A stretch of 64,000 nucleotides of DNA from Sequoia sempervirens. Lineage: Eukaryota; Streptophyta; Pinopsida; Cupressales; Cupressaceae. The notes under the pieces are model-generated. The model was not told where the DNA came from, did not search any database, and worked only from the letters and a program-made list of their open reading frames with translations. The stretch lies in the NCBI GenBank assembly GCA_007258455.2, contig VDFB02252616.1, positions 123,983,760 through 124,047,759 of the forward strand, given 5' to 3'. Numbering within the stretch: position 1 is the first letter of the stretch; each line of letters opens with the position of its first letter. A program made the position numbers and the translations under genes. Shown in pieces: positions 10,457 to 23,261 of this stretch.

Positions 10457-13400
10457 TTACTCCTGTAAGCCAGAAAACAAGTATGGGTAGGATTCTCGCA
10501 TACGGGAAGCATCCTCCCAAGTCGCTGAAGCCTCATCATTGGGATCCCACTGGACCCTCACCTGCTCAATATCCCTGCCTCTGAGTACAGCCTCCTGTGC
10601 TGCACCACGGCCACGGGCTCTAGAGCTAGTTGCCCGTCCTCGACCTGTAGAGCATTCCAATCAAGAACATGAGTAACATCCGGAAAGTAAGGCCTAAGAA
10701 CAGATACATGAAAGACATCGTGAATCCGCGACAGACTAGGTGGCAATGCCAGGCGATAGGCAACAGGACCAATACGCTCCAACACCTCAAACGGACCCAC
10801 GAAACGGGGTGCAAGCTTAGAACCCTTTCCATAACGAATAGGGCTCTTCCGAGGACGAACTCTGAGAAACACTCGATCTCCTATAGCAAATTGTCGATCT
10901 ACCCTGTGTGCATCAGCAAATTTCTTCTGCCTATCTTGAGCTGCTACCAGATGCTCTCGGATGCGAGCTACCTGTTGCTCCATGTCACGAAGCATCTCAG
11001 GTCCAAGAAGGACCCTGTCCTCTAATCGATCCCAACTCAGAGGGGTACGACAAGGACGACCATACAAAGCCTGAAATGGAGCCATGCCAATCGAACTGTG
11101 ATAGCCATTATTGTAGGCAAACTCAACCAAATGTAGGTAGTCTTCCCAACGAGACTGCTGGTCCATGACATACATACGAAGCATATCCTCAAGCACCTGA
11201 TTAACTCTCTCAGTCTGACCATCTGTCTCAGGATGGTAGGCAGAACTAAAATTCAACTTAGTCCCTAAGGACCGCTGAAGGGATGTCCATAATGCAGAAG
11301 TGAATACCGGATCTCTATCAGAAATAATCCTACGCGGTATCCCATGTAATCTAACAATATCCTCCATGAACACCCTAGCCACCACTAAAGCAGTATATGA
11401 AGATCGAATAGGAGAGAAATGGGCTACCTTGGTCAACCTATCAACAGTGACCATGATAGCATCGTGTCGCCTGGAAGACATAGGCAACCTGACTATAAAG
11501 TCCATAGAAATGATGTCCCACTTCCACTCTGGAACAAGATGCGGCTGCAACAAGCCTGCTGGATGATGATGCTCGGCCTTCACTCTTTGACACTCGAGAC
11601 ACCTAGCCACAAAATCCGCAATGTCACACTTCAATCCTGCCCAAAAATATAGTGCACGAAGATCAGCGTACATCTTCTTAACTCCTGGGTGTGCCGAATA
11701 AGGAGCTCTATGAGCTTCCGTCAAAATAAGGGTACAAAGACCCTCTGCAGGAGGTACATACATACGGCCTGCATAGCGCAAAACACCATCCGAACCTAAA
11801 GAGTAGCCTGCAAATCTACCTTCTAAGGCTCTACCCGAATCAATCTCTGCCTTCACTGCCTGATACCAATCATCAGAAGAAAGAGCTGCAACAATCTGAC
11901 TCCTCAAATCCACCTCAAGAGTCATAGCGGATAACTCATGCCTGCATCTGCTCAATGCATCTGCTACAACATTCTCCTTACCCTGAATATATTTTACCTC
12001 AAAGTCGTACTCACACAAAAATTCCATCCACCTTCTCTGTCTTGCATTCAAGTTCGGCTGCGTGAAGATGTACTGTAGACTACGGTGGTCTGTATGCAAC
12101 TCGAATCGATGCCCAAGGAGAAAGTGCCTCCACCTCACCAAGGCATGCACAACTGCGGCCAACTCCAAATCGTGAGTGGGGTAATTAAGTTCATGGTCCT
12201 TCAGTTTCCGTGACTCATAAGCAATCACTCGACCTTCCTGCATCAACACAGCCCCTAACCCTTCCAAAGAAGCATCTGTACAAACAACAAAATCACCTGT
12301 CAGATCAGGAACTGCTAAGATGGGAGCACTAGTCAACTTATCCTTCAGAGTCTGGAAAGCTAACTGACATTGTTCGGACCAAAGAAATTTCTTTCCCTTC
12401 CTCTGCAAAGAGGTGATAGGATGAGCCAACCTAGAAAACCCCTGAACAAACCGCCTATAATATCCTGCAAGTCCCATGAAGCTGCGAATCTCTGAGACAT
12501 TGGTGGGTGCGGGCCAATCCACAATGGCCTGAATCTTTGCAAGATCGACTGATATCCCCTCACCGGAAATCACATGGCCCAAATACTAAACTTCTGTCTT
12601 ATAAAAGTCACACTTTTTGAGATTAGCAAACAACTGATTATCCCTTAAGCACTGCAATACCTGCTTTAGATGTTCTTCATGTTCCTCCATCGACCTAGAA
12701 TAGATCAGGATGTCATCGAGAAACACTAGAACGAATTTATCCAAGTATGTACGGAATACTCCATTCATTAGACTCATAAAGACTGAGGGTGCATTCGTTA
12801 ACCCGAATGGCATCACAGTGAACTCGTAATGTCTGTATCGAGTTTGAAATGCTATTTTGTGAATGTCTGCATCTGCAATCCTCAACTGGTGGTATCCCGA
12901 TTTGAGATCTATCTTAGAGAACACCTTTGCCCCTTTTATCTGATCGAAGAGATCATCAATTCTGGGCAATGGATATCGGTTCTTCACTGTTACCTTATTC
13001 AACTGCCTGTAGTCAATACACAAGCGAAGAGAACCATCCTTCTTTTTCACAAATATCACTGGTGCTCCCCAAGGAGAAACACTTGGGCGAATAAAACCCT
13101 TGGCCAACAATTCCTCCAACTGAAGACAGAGTTCCTGCAATTCCTGCGTTGTCATCCGATATGGAGCTCGAGATATGGGCTCGGCTCCAGGTACCAGATC
13201 AATCCGGAAATCCACATCTCGCTTAGGCGGCATACCAGGAATCTCCTCTGGAAACACATCAGAAAAACCCTTAAGAAGGGGGTAATCATCCAATGACAAT
13301 CCCTGACTATCCTCAGATTCCAAGTCACTCACAGATACTGCAAAGAGCTGACAACCCTGTCGGAAGTGCCTTTTGAGCTGCATGGCAGAGATCATATGTA

Positions 13401-15120
13401 ATGAGATGGGTCTTTGAATACCCAAGATCTCCACCTCCTTACCAGAGTCATCAGTGCACCTCACTGCTTTTTGTCGGCAGTCAATCATAGCACGGTGTGC
13501 ACTCAACCAGTCCATGCCTAAGACAATATCATAAGAATCGAGTGGCAAGATTCTGAGGTCCGCCCTAGTTGACATTGCACCTATACACAGATTACAATCC
13601 TACACAAGCTTCTCTACTACAACCCTTGATCCTGAAGCTAATTCAACATGCCATTTTACGCCTTGGCTAATTGCCACCAAACCACATCGCTCAACTACTA
13701 AAGGTGATATAAAGGAATCAGAAGCACCAGAATCAAAAAGTATAGAAATGCTAGAATTATTCAACACACCTGATGCCTCAACCACAGTGTTCTGATGAAC
13801 TGCCTAACGATTATCCACTGAAGCAAACACACGATGAGATCTCCCTGCATCACCTACTGTCGGCTCTGATGCTACTGGCCTCTGATTAAAACCGGAGGTG
13901 TTCTTCTGAGGACACATCCTAGCAATATGCCCCGGCTATCCACAAGAGAAACACCCAATGCCTCTGCCAAAACCTCTGCCCCCTGATGGAGCATTTGACT
14001 GCTGAAAACTCCCATGACTCGGTGCTGACTGGAAACTAGGTGCAGGCTGTACAAAACGTTCCTGACGAATCCGGTTCCTGTTCTGATCCCTGCGAAACTA
14101 AGAATTACCACCCTGCTGAGATTGATTATTCTTCTGTTTTGACTGCTGTTGCTGAGGCTGTTGCTGCTGATAACCCCCTTTCGAGGGTGGGTACCTGTTC
14201 CTGGAAGATCCTGCTCCCTGCGACTGCCCTCCATGAGCAACATAACCAGGTGTGGGCGTGCTACCAATCTATACTCCGATGTGACCACCCAAAGCCATGG
14301 CCAAATTCTCCTCCACTAAGCGAGCCTTCTCAACTGCCATTTCCATCGTCTTCGGCTCGAAGACTCGTACACCACCACTGATGCGGGCATTTAAGCCCCG
14401 AACAAAATGTTGCACTAACATGCCCTCATCGTGGCTAATCCCTGCATACTGCTTCAACTCATAGAAGCGCCTCTCATACTGCTCCACTGACATAGACAAC
14501 TACTTGAGATCGTGAAACTCGTCAGCCCTGCGTTGCCTCCAGTGATCTGAGAGGAAACGAGCTCTGAACCTGTCTAGGAACAACTCCCAAGTAACCATAC
14601 TGAGATCAAGATGCAGTTTCTGTTCCTCCAGGCGCCACCAAGTAGACGTGAAGCCTCGCAAGTGCATCACTGCGCACCGAGCCTTGGTATTGCTACCGTA
14701 GGGGTGCATGGCGAAGCAACGATCTAAGTTAATTAACCAGGTCTCAGCCTCAAGACCTCCTCCAGAACCATCAAAAGTAGGAGGGTGTGCCCTCATCAGA
14801 TCTCTCATATGGCCTGCTACGACTGCATCTGGAACCACATCTGTATCCCTGCACCTCGGAGACCTCTCTCTCTCCCTCTCCACCTGGCGCACCTCATCTG
14901 GCCTGGGTCCCAAACGGTCAAGAATCTCTCCAAGTATATGTTGTAACTGACCGTCGAGACCTGGCTGTGCTGGATTCTGGCCACCTGATGGAACGCTATG
15001 AAGACTCTGCTATTCCTCATGCTCAGAGCCATGGGAACTAGGAACTGAGGGGCTTCGTCGGTTTGCTCCACGTTCGGCACCACGGCCTCTTGCACGGCCA
15101 CGTCCTCTACCTCGAGGCAT
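10457..15120 (-). pseudogene. Chromovirus gag-pol polyprotein, eight amber stops
   Basis: A single frame runs from ATG at 15120 (MPRGRGRGRARGRG start) to 10558 and contains eight stop codons, all TAG, at 15012, 14502, 14271, 14100, 13938, 13806, 13602 and 12588 (first base on minus). Domains in order: basic RG-rich start; gag capsid-like region; CCHC zinc knuckle at 13953-13912 with a stop in place of the usual Gln; aspartic protease FDSGAS near 13734; reverse transcriptase with [10 protein letters not shown] near 12718; RNase H with CTDAS near 12275; integrase with an HHCC-type finger and the DFIVRLP, SDRDPVF and [13 protein letters not shown] blocks. The C-terminal chromodomain (VQWDPNDEASATWEDASRMR) is in another frame after an apparent one-base loss near 10584-10590, ending in TAA at 10457. 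The rest of the frame is open, so decay is recent or biased. Confidence 0.95.
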
Positions 15121-15221
15121 AGTTCTGCACCACAAGATAAAGTACAACATGAGCTCAAGAGTTGCACAAACAGTAACCTAATGGACTACACTACCCAAAG
15201 ACCCTAGCGTTTGCAACCTTG

Positions 15222-15233
15222 GCTCTGATACCA
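15222..15233 (-). other. Primer binding site for initiator tRNA-Met
   Basis: On minus, TGGTATCAGAGC begins three bases after the 5' LTR end. This is the standard plant retrotransposon PBS complementary to the 3' end of initiator tRNA-Met. Confidence 0.92.
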
Positions 15234-15236
15234 AGT

Positions 15237-17136
15237 TGTAACGCCCGTCGTGCAAACCCCAGAGAACACACACATAACGCGAATAATTTTTTTTTAAATA
15301 ATAAAAGTAACATGTAACAACATTAAACCAAAATCACATAGCATAACACATAACATTAATACACTTGGTTCTCTGGGGCACGCGAGGTTACATTGCAACC
15401 ACAAAACAAAATAAAGATAACGAAAACAACATAACCATTTAATTTATGAAAACCATATACAATGATAAAACTGATAGCCATGATGCGAGTATGATAACAT
15501 CGCATAATTACATCCATGATAAATTTTTTAACAAGATCCAAATTAAACCTAACTATTACATCATTGGTATAATGTTACATTACAATTTTCTGTATACATG
15601 AATTACATTGAATTTCCCAACATGGGAATTGATACAAGAATAATGAACATGAAGTACAACTGACCACTGGTACAACTCCACTATGGAAAGCTGAGAAGAC
15701 GTGATGCTGATGGGGAACCCAACGGGTGCAGAGCACGTTCCACCCAACCATGTGAATTACAAGTAACTCACCCCCCGTGCTCAGAGGTGACGAGGAAGTG
15801 AACCCGACCATGAATGTCAACCGACTCAACCATAATATGATATAAAGCAAGTACAACTCAAAGCTTACAATGAACAACCATCAAATTGCACAAATCACAT
15901 GACAAGATTAAGCCAAGAACTCATCATGATAACATGAAGTACTATCACTTAACAATCAAGAATCAATTCACAAGAATTCAAAGAAACATCATAAGGAGAT
16001 AACATCCAGAGGCAACAACACAAAGCAACAAGGGTATCAAGTGGAGAGTGTCATCGCATCGCTCTCATGGGATTCTCCTGGCCCTTCCTCCAACTAAGGC
16101 GCCGGCACCCATCTATGGATCTCCTCGCCCTTCCTCCTAATTGAGGCACCGGCACCATAGGGTAGCTGATGCGGAGCCAATAGTCTCTTGTGAAGATGAG
16201 ACTATGACTATGCCGACCACGGCCTTCTCAGTCTATCACTAGTCTAAGGTAGCCCTAATGCATAGCCGAGGAATCCAAAGTTTTATTATCTTGTGTGTTT
16301 AAACTACCCAACCCACTAAATCTATTGTTTAGGTTATCACTTGTTTACTACTCTTTCGTGGGTTATCCTGGCCCTTCCTCATCCGAGGCGCCAGCGCCCA
16401 CGAAGAGCCACTCTCCCACCTATGACCCCTAACAAATCTCAAGTAGGCAAGGGTTGGATCAAATCATAAAAACATAATACTTGAATCCACACATGCGAGG
16501 TATTATTCCTCTCGCGACAATCCATCACAAACTATCATAAGAAAACGTCCAACCCTTCCAAGCACAAATTACAAAGCTTCGAAACCAAAGGTATAACCAA
16601 GACGAAGACAACTTCAACAATAAACATGCCTCTGGACTAAGGTTAAAATACGATAGGGTTCCCACGGGTCAACACAAAGCTATAAAGAAAAACATATGAC
16701 ATAACAGGAAAATTCGCATCACAATTTACAAGGTTGCAACAGTAAGTTTGTTTTGCATTCTCAATTATGTCACTAAAATGATTGCCTCAATAAAGTCCAC
16801 AATTACAACTAAAAGCTAATTCTAGTCAAAATATTTATTTAATCAAAGTAATAATTAACATTGCCCTTTTAAAATATATCAAACAAAATTACCCAAATAG
16901 GAACAAAGTTAAACATTTAGAACCACTATAAGGTTACATTCTTACAATACAATAAATTAACATTAAACATAAAATAATCATAATTCCATTTTTAAATAAT
17001 TACTACCAAATAAAATAATTATAATATCACCCTTTTTTTTATAATAAAATAAAATTACATTACAATTATTATTATTATTATTTTTTTTTTTAAAAAAATA
17101 CATATAAAAAAAAATTATAAATAAATAAATAAATAA

Positions 17137-17167
<31 letters not shown>

Positions 17168-19306
17168 TATATTTAAATATATTTATATTTAAATAAATAA
17201 TAAACAAAATCCAAAAAAAACAAACATTCATATTAATACCCCTATGGCCGTAGCCATAGACTGTGCTCGGCAGTCTTATTGACTGTTGTGGGCAGTGTGT
17301 GCGCAGGGGGCGAGGGCCGAGGGTACGGCCTCGGCCGTCCCTTCGCCCTCCCCTGCCCATTCACTTTTTTTTTTTTAATTAATTTTTTTTTTCTTTTTAA
17401 AACGAAACGAATCTATGATAAAAAAATTCGGGTATAAACAAAACGAAAATACATTTAACAATTTGATTTTATTTTTTTTTTGTAAAAAGAAAATTTAAAT
17501 CCCAAGCAACAGGAATATCTCGTTCATTTTCTGGGAAACTCAAAATTCGTCTGGTACGGCCGACGCATGATTAACTAACAATGTACATCCTATATATATA
17601 TGTATGTATGTATTTATTTATTTTAAAACCCTGAGAAAAAAAGTACAGAAGATAAATGTAATATTTATACATATAAATATATATATATATATATATATAT
17701 GCATGAAAGAATATATATATATTATGTGTATATACTCATTTGCATTAAAACCCAGAGAGTGAATACAGAAAACAAATAAGTCCATCATAATTTTTAACAT
17801 ATTGAGAAAATCCCAAATTTTATTTTCTTCCATTTCTGAATCATTTTTCTTTTCTAAAAACCTATTTTGATAAATGGTATGTTTCAGAAGGTCGGGGTTC
17901 TTGATTTGACAAAATTTAAATAGTTTAATTTCTATGATTTTCTTTGTTTTCTAATCTAATAATTTGCTCTAGTTTCAGTTTTCAACAGAAGTTCTCTATG
18001 TTCACAAAAATTATTTTAATAAGATCTATTTTTCTTTTCAGAAACAAACAGAGAATAGAAAGGGTACGAGAAGAAAGACTACGAGAGGAACCTGGAGTCC
18101 AACGCAAATTTGAAGATGCCTGCTTGACTCTGATGCCCTCAAGCTTGATTTCCAATTCTTAGTCCAGAACGAACTCACAATCCCTTGAGCAACTTCAACT
18201 TTCTGATCTTCTCTGTGTGTGTGTGAGAACTTCTCCAAAATTCATAATTAAATAAAAATATTGCTCATCTCTTCAAAGCTCTCCAAAAATCCAAAACTAA
18301 AAGAAAATCAATTCTTTAAAACTCGCTTTTTGCCAACTCTCAATTCCTATTGGCTCACACTGTCTTTTTATTCTTTTATTGCTTTAATTCCTGTTTTGCA
18401 ACTTTTCTTGCACCTCACATTACATATTTATTTTAAATAAATTATTCACATAATTATCCACCACCAATTTAATTGATTAAAATAATTAAGCCATATTTAA
18501 TAATTAACTATTAATTAATTGCAATATATATGATTTTCAAAATAATTAAAATATTTAAATATTTAAATATCATTTACTCCAACATTAAAATAAATAATTT
18601 ATTTCAATCATAAAGACAAGTCATGACTGTAAATGCCCTCATAAATAAACTAAGACAAAACCCATGACACAACAGACAATGACGACAATTTCACAAAATC
18701 GACTATACCAAACAGATGAGACGACCTGACATCATGGAACGGGAGGACTTCATCGTCACCTCTGTATCAACATTTATCCATTGGGTTATTTGGTGCTCGC
18801 CCTGTCCTGCCGAAGCAGGTGGAATCGAGACTTATACCTGCAATCCTGCATACAAACGAAGTTGTGTACATGTGCATATATACATATATATCAAAGCATT
18901 AAATCAAGATACTGTATTGTGAGAAGGAATCGCAACATAATAGGGCACTCGCGAACGGGTGATTCTATATTGTCCTTCGTCACACCTATTCTATCAATTA
19001 TAACATAATCAATGAATTACATTTCTAACTAACAATCATCTCATAACATATTAAATTAAATCACTGCATCATATCATAATTCAGAAAAATCAACTGATAT
19101 AATCAACCATAATGTCATATAAAGTAATCATGTCCAAAATGAAATAACAACATCATCTAGCATCTAACTAACCATCTCAAACAATAACAGTGTCATCATA
19201 GTATCTGACTAACCACATCAAACAATAACAGTATCATCATAGTATCTGAGCATCAAAACAAACATAACACTACTGAGTCCAACTAGCAACCAGGAGGGTT
19301 ATTACA
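15237..19306 (-). repeat. 5' LTR of the chromovirus (4,070 bp)
   Basis: Runs on plus from TGTAACGCCC to GGGTTATTACA, followed by the target duplication TGCAT. It is nearly the same as the 3' LTR; most differences I compared are transitions, several at CG or CHG sites. The GC-rich segment at about 17231-17360 is shorter and different from its partner at 8337-8500. It holds the promoter-like module at 18806-18983 and no credible genes. Confidence 0.93.
18806..18983 (-). promoter_or_regulatory. LTR promoter module, copy B
   Basis: Almost identical to copy A: stem-loop at 18919-18983, TATA-rich tract just beyond it in sense direction, and the CCTGC-TTCG-GCAGG hairpin at 18806-18819. In the intact 5' LTR this is the copy that would drive transcription of the element, if any does. 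Confidence 0.6.
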
Positions 19307-19311
19307 TGCAT

Positions 19312-19719
19312 GGAGATGGGTAACCAATTTGTTGCCACTTTCAAAAAAAAGTTTTGAAAATTCATAATGTGAGTGCCTTATAACACACTCGCATTATGGC
19401 TTGGTGTTTTGAGCCTAAGGCTCAACACAATGAGCCCATAACACAAGCGTGTTATAACGCACTCGCATTATGACATGTTAAAAGCAAAAAAAAAGTGAAA
19501 GTCAGTCATTTTGCATTTCGACTGGTTTTTTGTTGTGCTTGTGGCCAAAACCCCCATTTTTTGCACTCACGTTCTAGGAGGAGGCATTCCAAGGGTTCCT
19601 ATTTATTTGCAAATATGTTGCCATGATGAGGAGGTGTGAGAGGTAAGGATTGTTTTCTTTTTGTTTTGAATTTGTTAGAACTTTAGGTTGTATTTGATAT
19701 ATATTTTTAAAAATTTGTA
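19312..19719. repeat. Compound direct and inverted repeat beside the chromovirus
   Basis: Two near-identical 22-bp segments (about 19379-19400 and 19452-19473, sharing CACTCGCATTATG) flank a 15-bp palindrome, TGAGCCTAAGGCTCA. The rest of the stretch to 19719 holds an intron-like AT-rich sequence before the first readable exon of the next gene. No function is assigned. Confidence 0.4.
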
Positions 19720-22293
19720 GGAGATGTAAATCAACTTGCCAACTCTCAAAATCCTCAACAAGAAGATTGACCAAATCCTCAAGAAAAAAATCAACCACAA
19801 CAACAACCTCCTCCACCAATCACTCAACACCCTCCTGACACTCAATAAAATTTGATGAGTGAAATTGAGAACAACAAAAATCAAATCTAGGATTTAATTA
19901 GTAGGTTGAGTGATCCAAATGGTTCAACCGCATAAAGAATAACCCTAGCAAGTTCATTGAAAGATATTTTTAAAAATGTAGATTCAATTAGCAAATAAAT
20001 AACTGGATGGCAAGATAGGAGGTAGGCGGCTAGGGCTTATTATGCAGATAAACCATCATATAAAGATGTGAAGTATTTAAAAATTACAAAAAGTGATTTG
20101 TGCTCTTTATTCACTAACCCACACACAAATCAAAATCTTACCTTCAATGCGAAGAGGTTTCCTATTCACTAGTACCACCACCAAAATATTAGGAACTATT
20201 TTTATGATAGGTGGTACATGGTCTTTGATTACCCATTGTGCAACAATTGTGAAGTCTTGCAATATTTCCTCAAGAAACTATACAGTGAGTTCATATTGAA
20301 CAAAATCCCAAATTATTTGGATATGAGGGACTTCTAGGGGAGAGGCGGGGGGTCAACTCAGGATAGACCTAGTGCACAAACAGATCCTACATGGCATGGG
20401 AGACGAGCTCTCGCTAGGCCACCTTGTGAGCATGTTGTTATGCCTTTTATCGTGTAGAAGAGTTTCGAAGTAGAGACATTGTAGGCAATCAACACTTTGA
20501 ACCAGAGTGTCATCCATTATACTAGCCCTATTCTATACTGCCATCCATGATCTAGGGGAGTCTTTGAGTGGTGGCATTCGAACCCATGTGTATCAATCTT
20601 GTGGGCAATGTTCATATGAGCCCACCGACACTCAGGAGGCTACTACGTAGGATCCATCTGTAGCTATAGAGATGAAGAGGGTAGTTGAAATTTTGCATGA
20701 GGCATATGGAATTGATAGTCAGGTAAAAGTTAGCATGTTCATTGAATTTAATTTATTAAATTTTGATTTTGAAATGCAAGATTAACTAATTTAGTTTTAT
20801 GATTTTAATAAAATTGTAGGGTCATAATGTTGATACTAGATACACTAGCCCTCCACCTACTTATTTCTATAGTACACCTATTGGTGGGGTATGTAACTAG
20901 TAAATAATTATAAATTTATTACATGTTAATAACATTATTTAATGAATGGTATTTTAATATGTGATTTTGGATGTTGAACAGGCTAATATTGGAGGTTTCC
21001 AAGGAACACCTCCCAGTGCCAGTGGATTTACTCAAACCTACATGGAAGCAATAGAATAAAAATTTTAACTAATGAATTGTACTTAATAGATTTGTGTAGT
21101 TTATATTCATATTATTGATTACATTGCATTGCACATCATTCAAAATAAAAGCATTACTTCACATTCCATAACTAATAACTAGATGTTGATAGATGACAAA
21201 ATTTCAACTACAATATAGTTGTTTAGAAAGTCAACATAAGTAGTGATGCAATTACTTCACCATGAGACCACATTTCTTCGAGGCATTTCTTCAAATAGCT
21301 CACCACCTTTTCTATGATACCACATTTTCCATACATGTGTACCAAAGCATTTTATCAAACTACTCACTTCCTTGGAGCTATGGCTAAAAGCCTAAAATAG
21401 GTGCTTTCCAACAAACTATGGATGCTTGGAAAATATCTGTCAAAGCATAATAGTAAGAAATAATACCATAGAGAAGGAAATGAACTTTTTGAAAAAATTC
21501 CTATAAGAAATGTGGTCTTATGGTGATGGAATTCCATGACGTGCATTTGTTTGTAATGGTATTCCATCACCATGAGACCCCATTTCTTTGAGGCATTTTT
21601 TCAAACAGTTCACTGCCTTCTCTATGCCACCATAGTTATTGTACATATCTATAAAAGAATTTGATCAAATGATTCACTGGCTTCCTGCTATGGGTAAAAT
21701 CCTAAAAACATGTCCTTTCAAACAAGATATGGATAGGGAAAATAGTAAGCATGAGAATAAAAAATATATAGTTTAATAATTACTCCAAATTTTGTTCATT
21801 ATCTCATACATAAGTCATGACATGGATTGATATTGTAGTTTTTGTGATTGAATAATTTATTGTTTTATTTTCAGTTGTTGCAAGCCAAAACACCTCCGAA
21901 TGTGACTAGGGCAATGGAGATCAGTGTTTCATCTGCTATACAATCCTCAATGGGTTTGACAGGGGAGGTATGATACAAATTAGTAAATTTCAATTTACAT
22001 TCGTTGTTATAGATGTTAGTGGAAAATCAAACCATTATTGATTTGTAGTTTAATTTCTATTTGGATGGTTTATACAGGGTTTAAGCATGCCTAAGCATAG
22101 GCGTGTGAATATTTCCCTCATGGAGAGAGATCATGAGATGGCAGTAAGTGATTATTTTGTTAAATATATCATTTTTTATAATGTAATTTCTATATATTAA
22201 TGTCTTTACTTCTTATTGTAATAGTTAAAACTTCACTATGAACTAAACACTAGGAGGAGCAGCAAGAGCACTCCTCGAGTGCAACACAAATGA
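19720..22293 (+). pseudogene. Uncharacterised multi-exon transposon-type gene, copy 3
   Basis: Opens with a Gln/Pro-rich segment (QPQQQPPPPITQHPP), then YKDVKYLKITKSDL, DRWYMVFDYPL, LKKLYSEF, a GRGGG stretch and DPTWHGRRALARPP. Small exons follow with GT-AG borders: one ending 20722, then 20820-20888, 20982-21059 (ends in TAA), 21875-21967, 22078-22143 and 22225-22293 (TGA). The borders I can read keep phase 0, which is unlikely by chance, so these derive from a real spliced gene. TAA, TAG and TGA stops in the first part show decay. The family also occurs at 543-1476 and 1980-2356, minus strand. I do not recognise it; candidates are an accessory gene of a DNA transposon or a captured host gene. 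Confidence 0.55.
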
Positions 22294-22439
22294 GTGATAG
22301 ACCTATCTCCATTCGATCGACAAGCAAAGGGAAATAATTTATTTCCAGAGCATGGAGAGCAATGACTTTTGATTCCAAAGCCCTTTGTTGTATGCCTACA
22401 TGGAAATTTTTTTACATATTTTGTATTGGATATATTTGA

Positions 22440-22830
22440 CATTGTATGTCTATATGGCATTCTTGTAAGCCTATATGGCTATTCTGTACCTATATCTCAT
22501 ACTTAAATCAACATATATTGATGTATGCCTATATGGCTATTTGGTGAATACAAATCTTTTTTATCGATGGTGTCCATATTTTCATTCTAAATCGATGGTT
22601 CAATAGATATGAGTTATGTATATTCAAGTGTATACTTTAAAACTTACATGTGTTCCAATGTATACTTTGCGACTTATGTGTTTTCATGTGTATACCTTGT
22701 ATTCGTGCATATACTTTGTATTATTTTGTGTATACTTCAAGGCTTACATGTTTTTGAGTACTTGTGCTTCCCTTATTCACATGTACATGATTGACTTATT
22801 CATGTGTATACTTATTAATTTGTTAGCCCT
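22440..22830. repeat. Degenerate short repeats (TATGCCTATATGGC, GTGTATAC)
   Basis: Two repeat sets lie side by side. TATGTCTATATGGC-like phrases recur at about 22444-22560. GTGTATAC phrases with ACTTACATG or ACTTATGTG recur about every 30-45 bp at 22615-22815. Small frames read through them but have no known counterpart. Confidence 0.4.
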
Positions 22831-23261
22831 AGCGTTGATCATTTTTTTCCTTCATGCTTTCTCTTGAATATTAATTGATTGATACTAAACAACTTTATAT
22901 AAAAGAAAAAAACACGTTTTCAATTAGTATTCCATGAAATGATTCATAAAAAGATTCTAATATATTTAATCCTTTAATTGGAATAACTCAATTAAGCAAA
23001 GGATACATGATCTTCACAACACTTGCAAAACATAATATTCAGAGTAGATGAAGTAGTTAACTTCTTGACACATTATCATACAAACATTTATCTTCAATAG
23101 TCTTTAAACATTTTCATATTATAATCCTGATAGTGCAAAATGAATTGTTATGTTCTTAATGCATCACCATATAAACACATCAAAAGATTTATATGTTCAA
23201 TTTTTGCAATATTATTTCTTGTATACATCTACATCTCTATAAACAATGTGAAGAAATATAG

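Larger units (their letters stand above)
6378..19306 (-). mobile_element. Complete Ty3/gypsy chromovirus (Tekay/Del-like)
   Basis: A full-length LTR retrotransposon of 12,929 bp read on the minus strand. It is bounded by the 5-bp direct repeat TGCAT at 6373-6377 and 19307-19311, and by LTRs that begin TGTA and end in CA. The order in sense direction is 5' LTR (15237-19306), PBS, gag, protease, reverse transcriptase, RNase H, integrase, chromodomain, polypurine tract, 3' LTR (6378-10434). Integrase downstream of RT with a C-terminal chromodomain places it in the chromoviruses, and the long LTRs fit the Tekay/Del branch (inference). Matching duplications show that both LTRs come from one insertion. 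Stops and a frameshift in gag-pol mean it cannot move autonomously as it stands. The two LTRs make up about 63% of its length. Confidence 0.95.

Noticed and set aside
12829..13296. 155-codon plus-strand frame
   Set aside because: Antisense shadow of the reverse transcriptase region.
13872..14288. 138-codon minus-strand frame beside the zinc knuckle
   Set aside because: It is a shifted reading of gag; the true frame contains the CCHC motif and TAG stops.
10558..15120. Amber recoding as explanation of the TAG stops
   Set aside because: Nothing in the window suggests a changed genetic code; the GRF and L8 reading use normal codons, and CAG deamination explains the pattern more simply.
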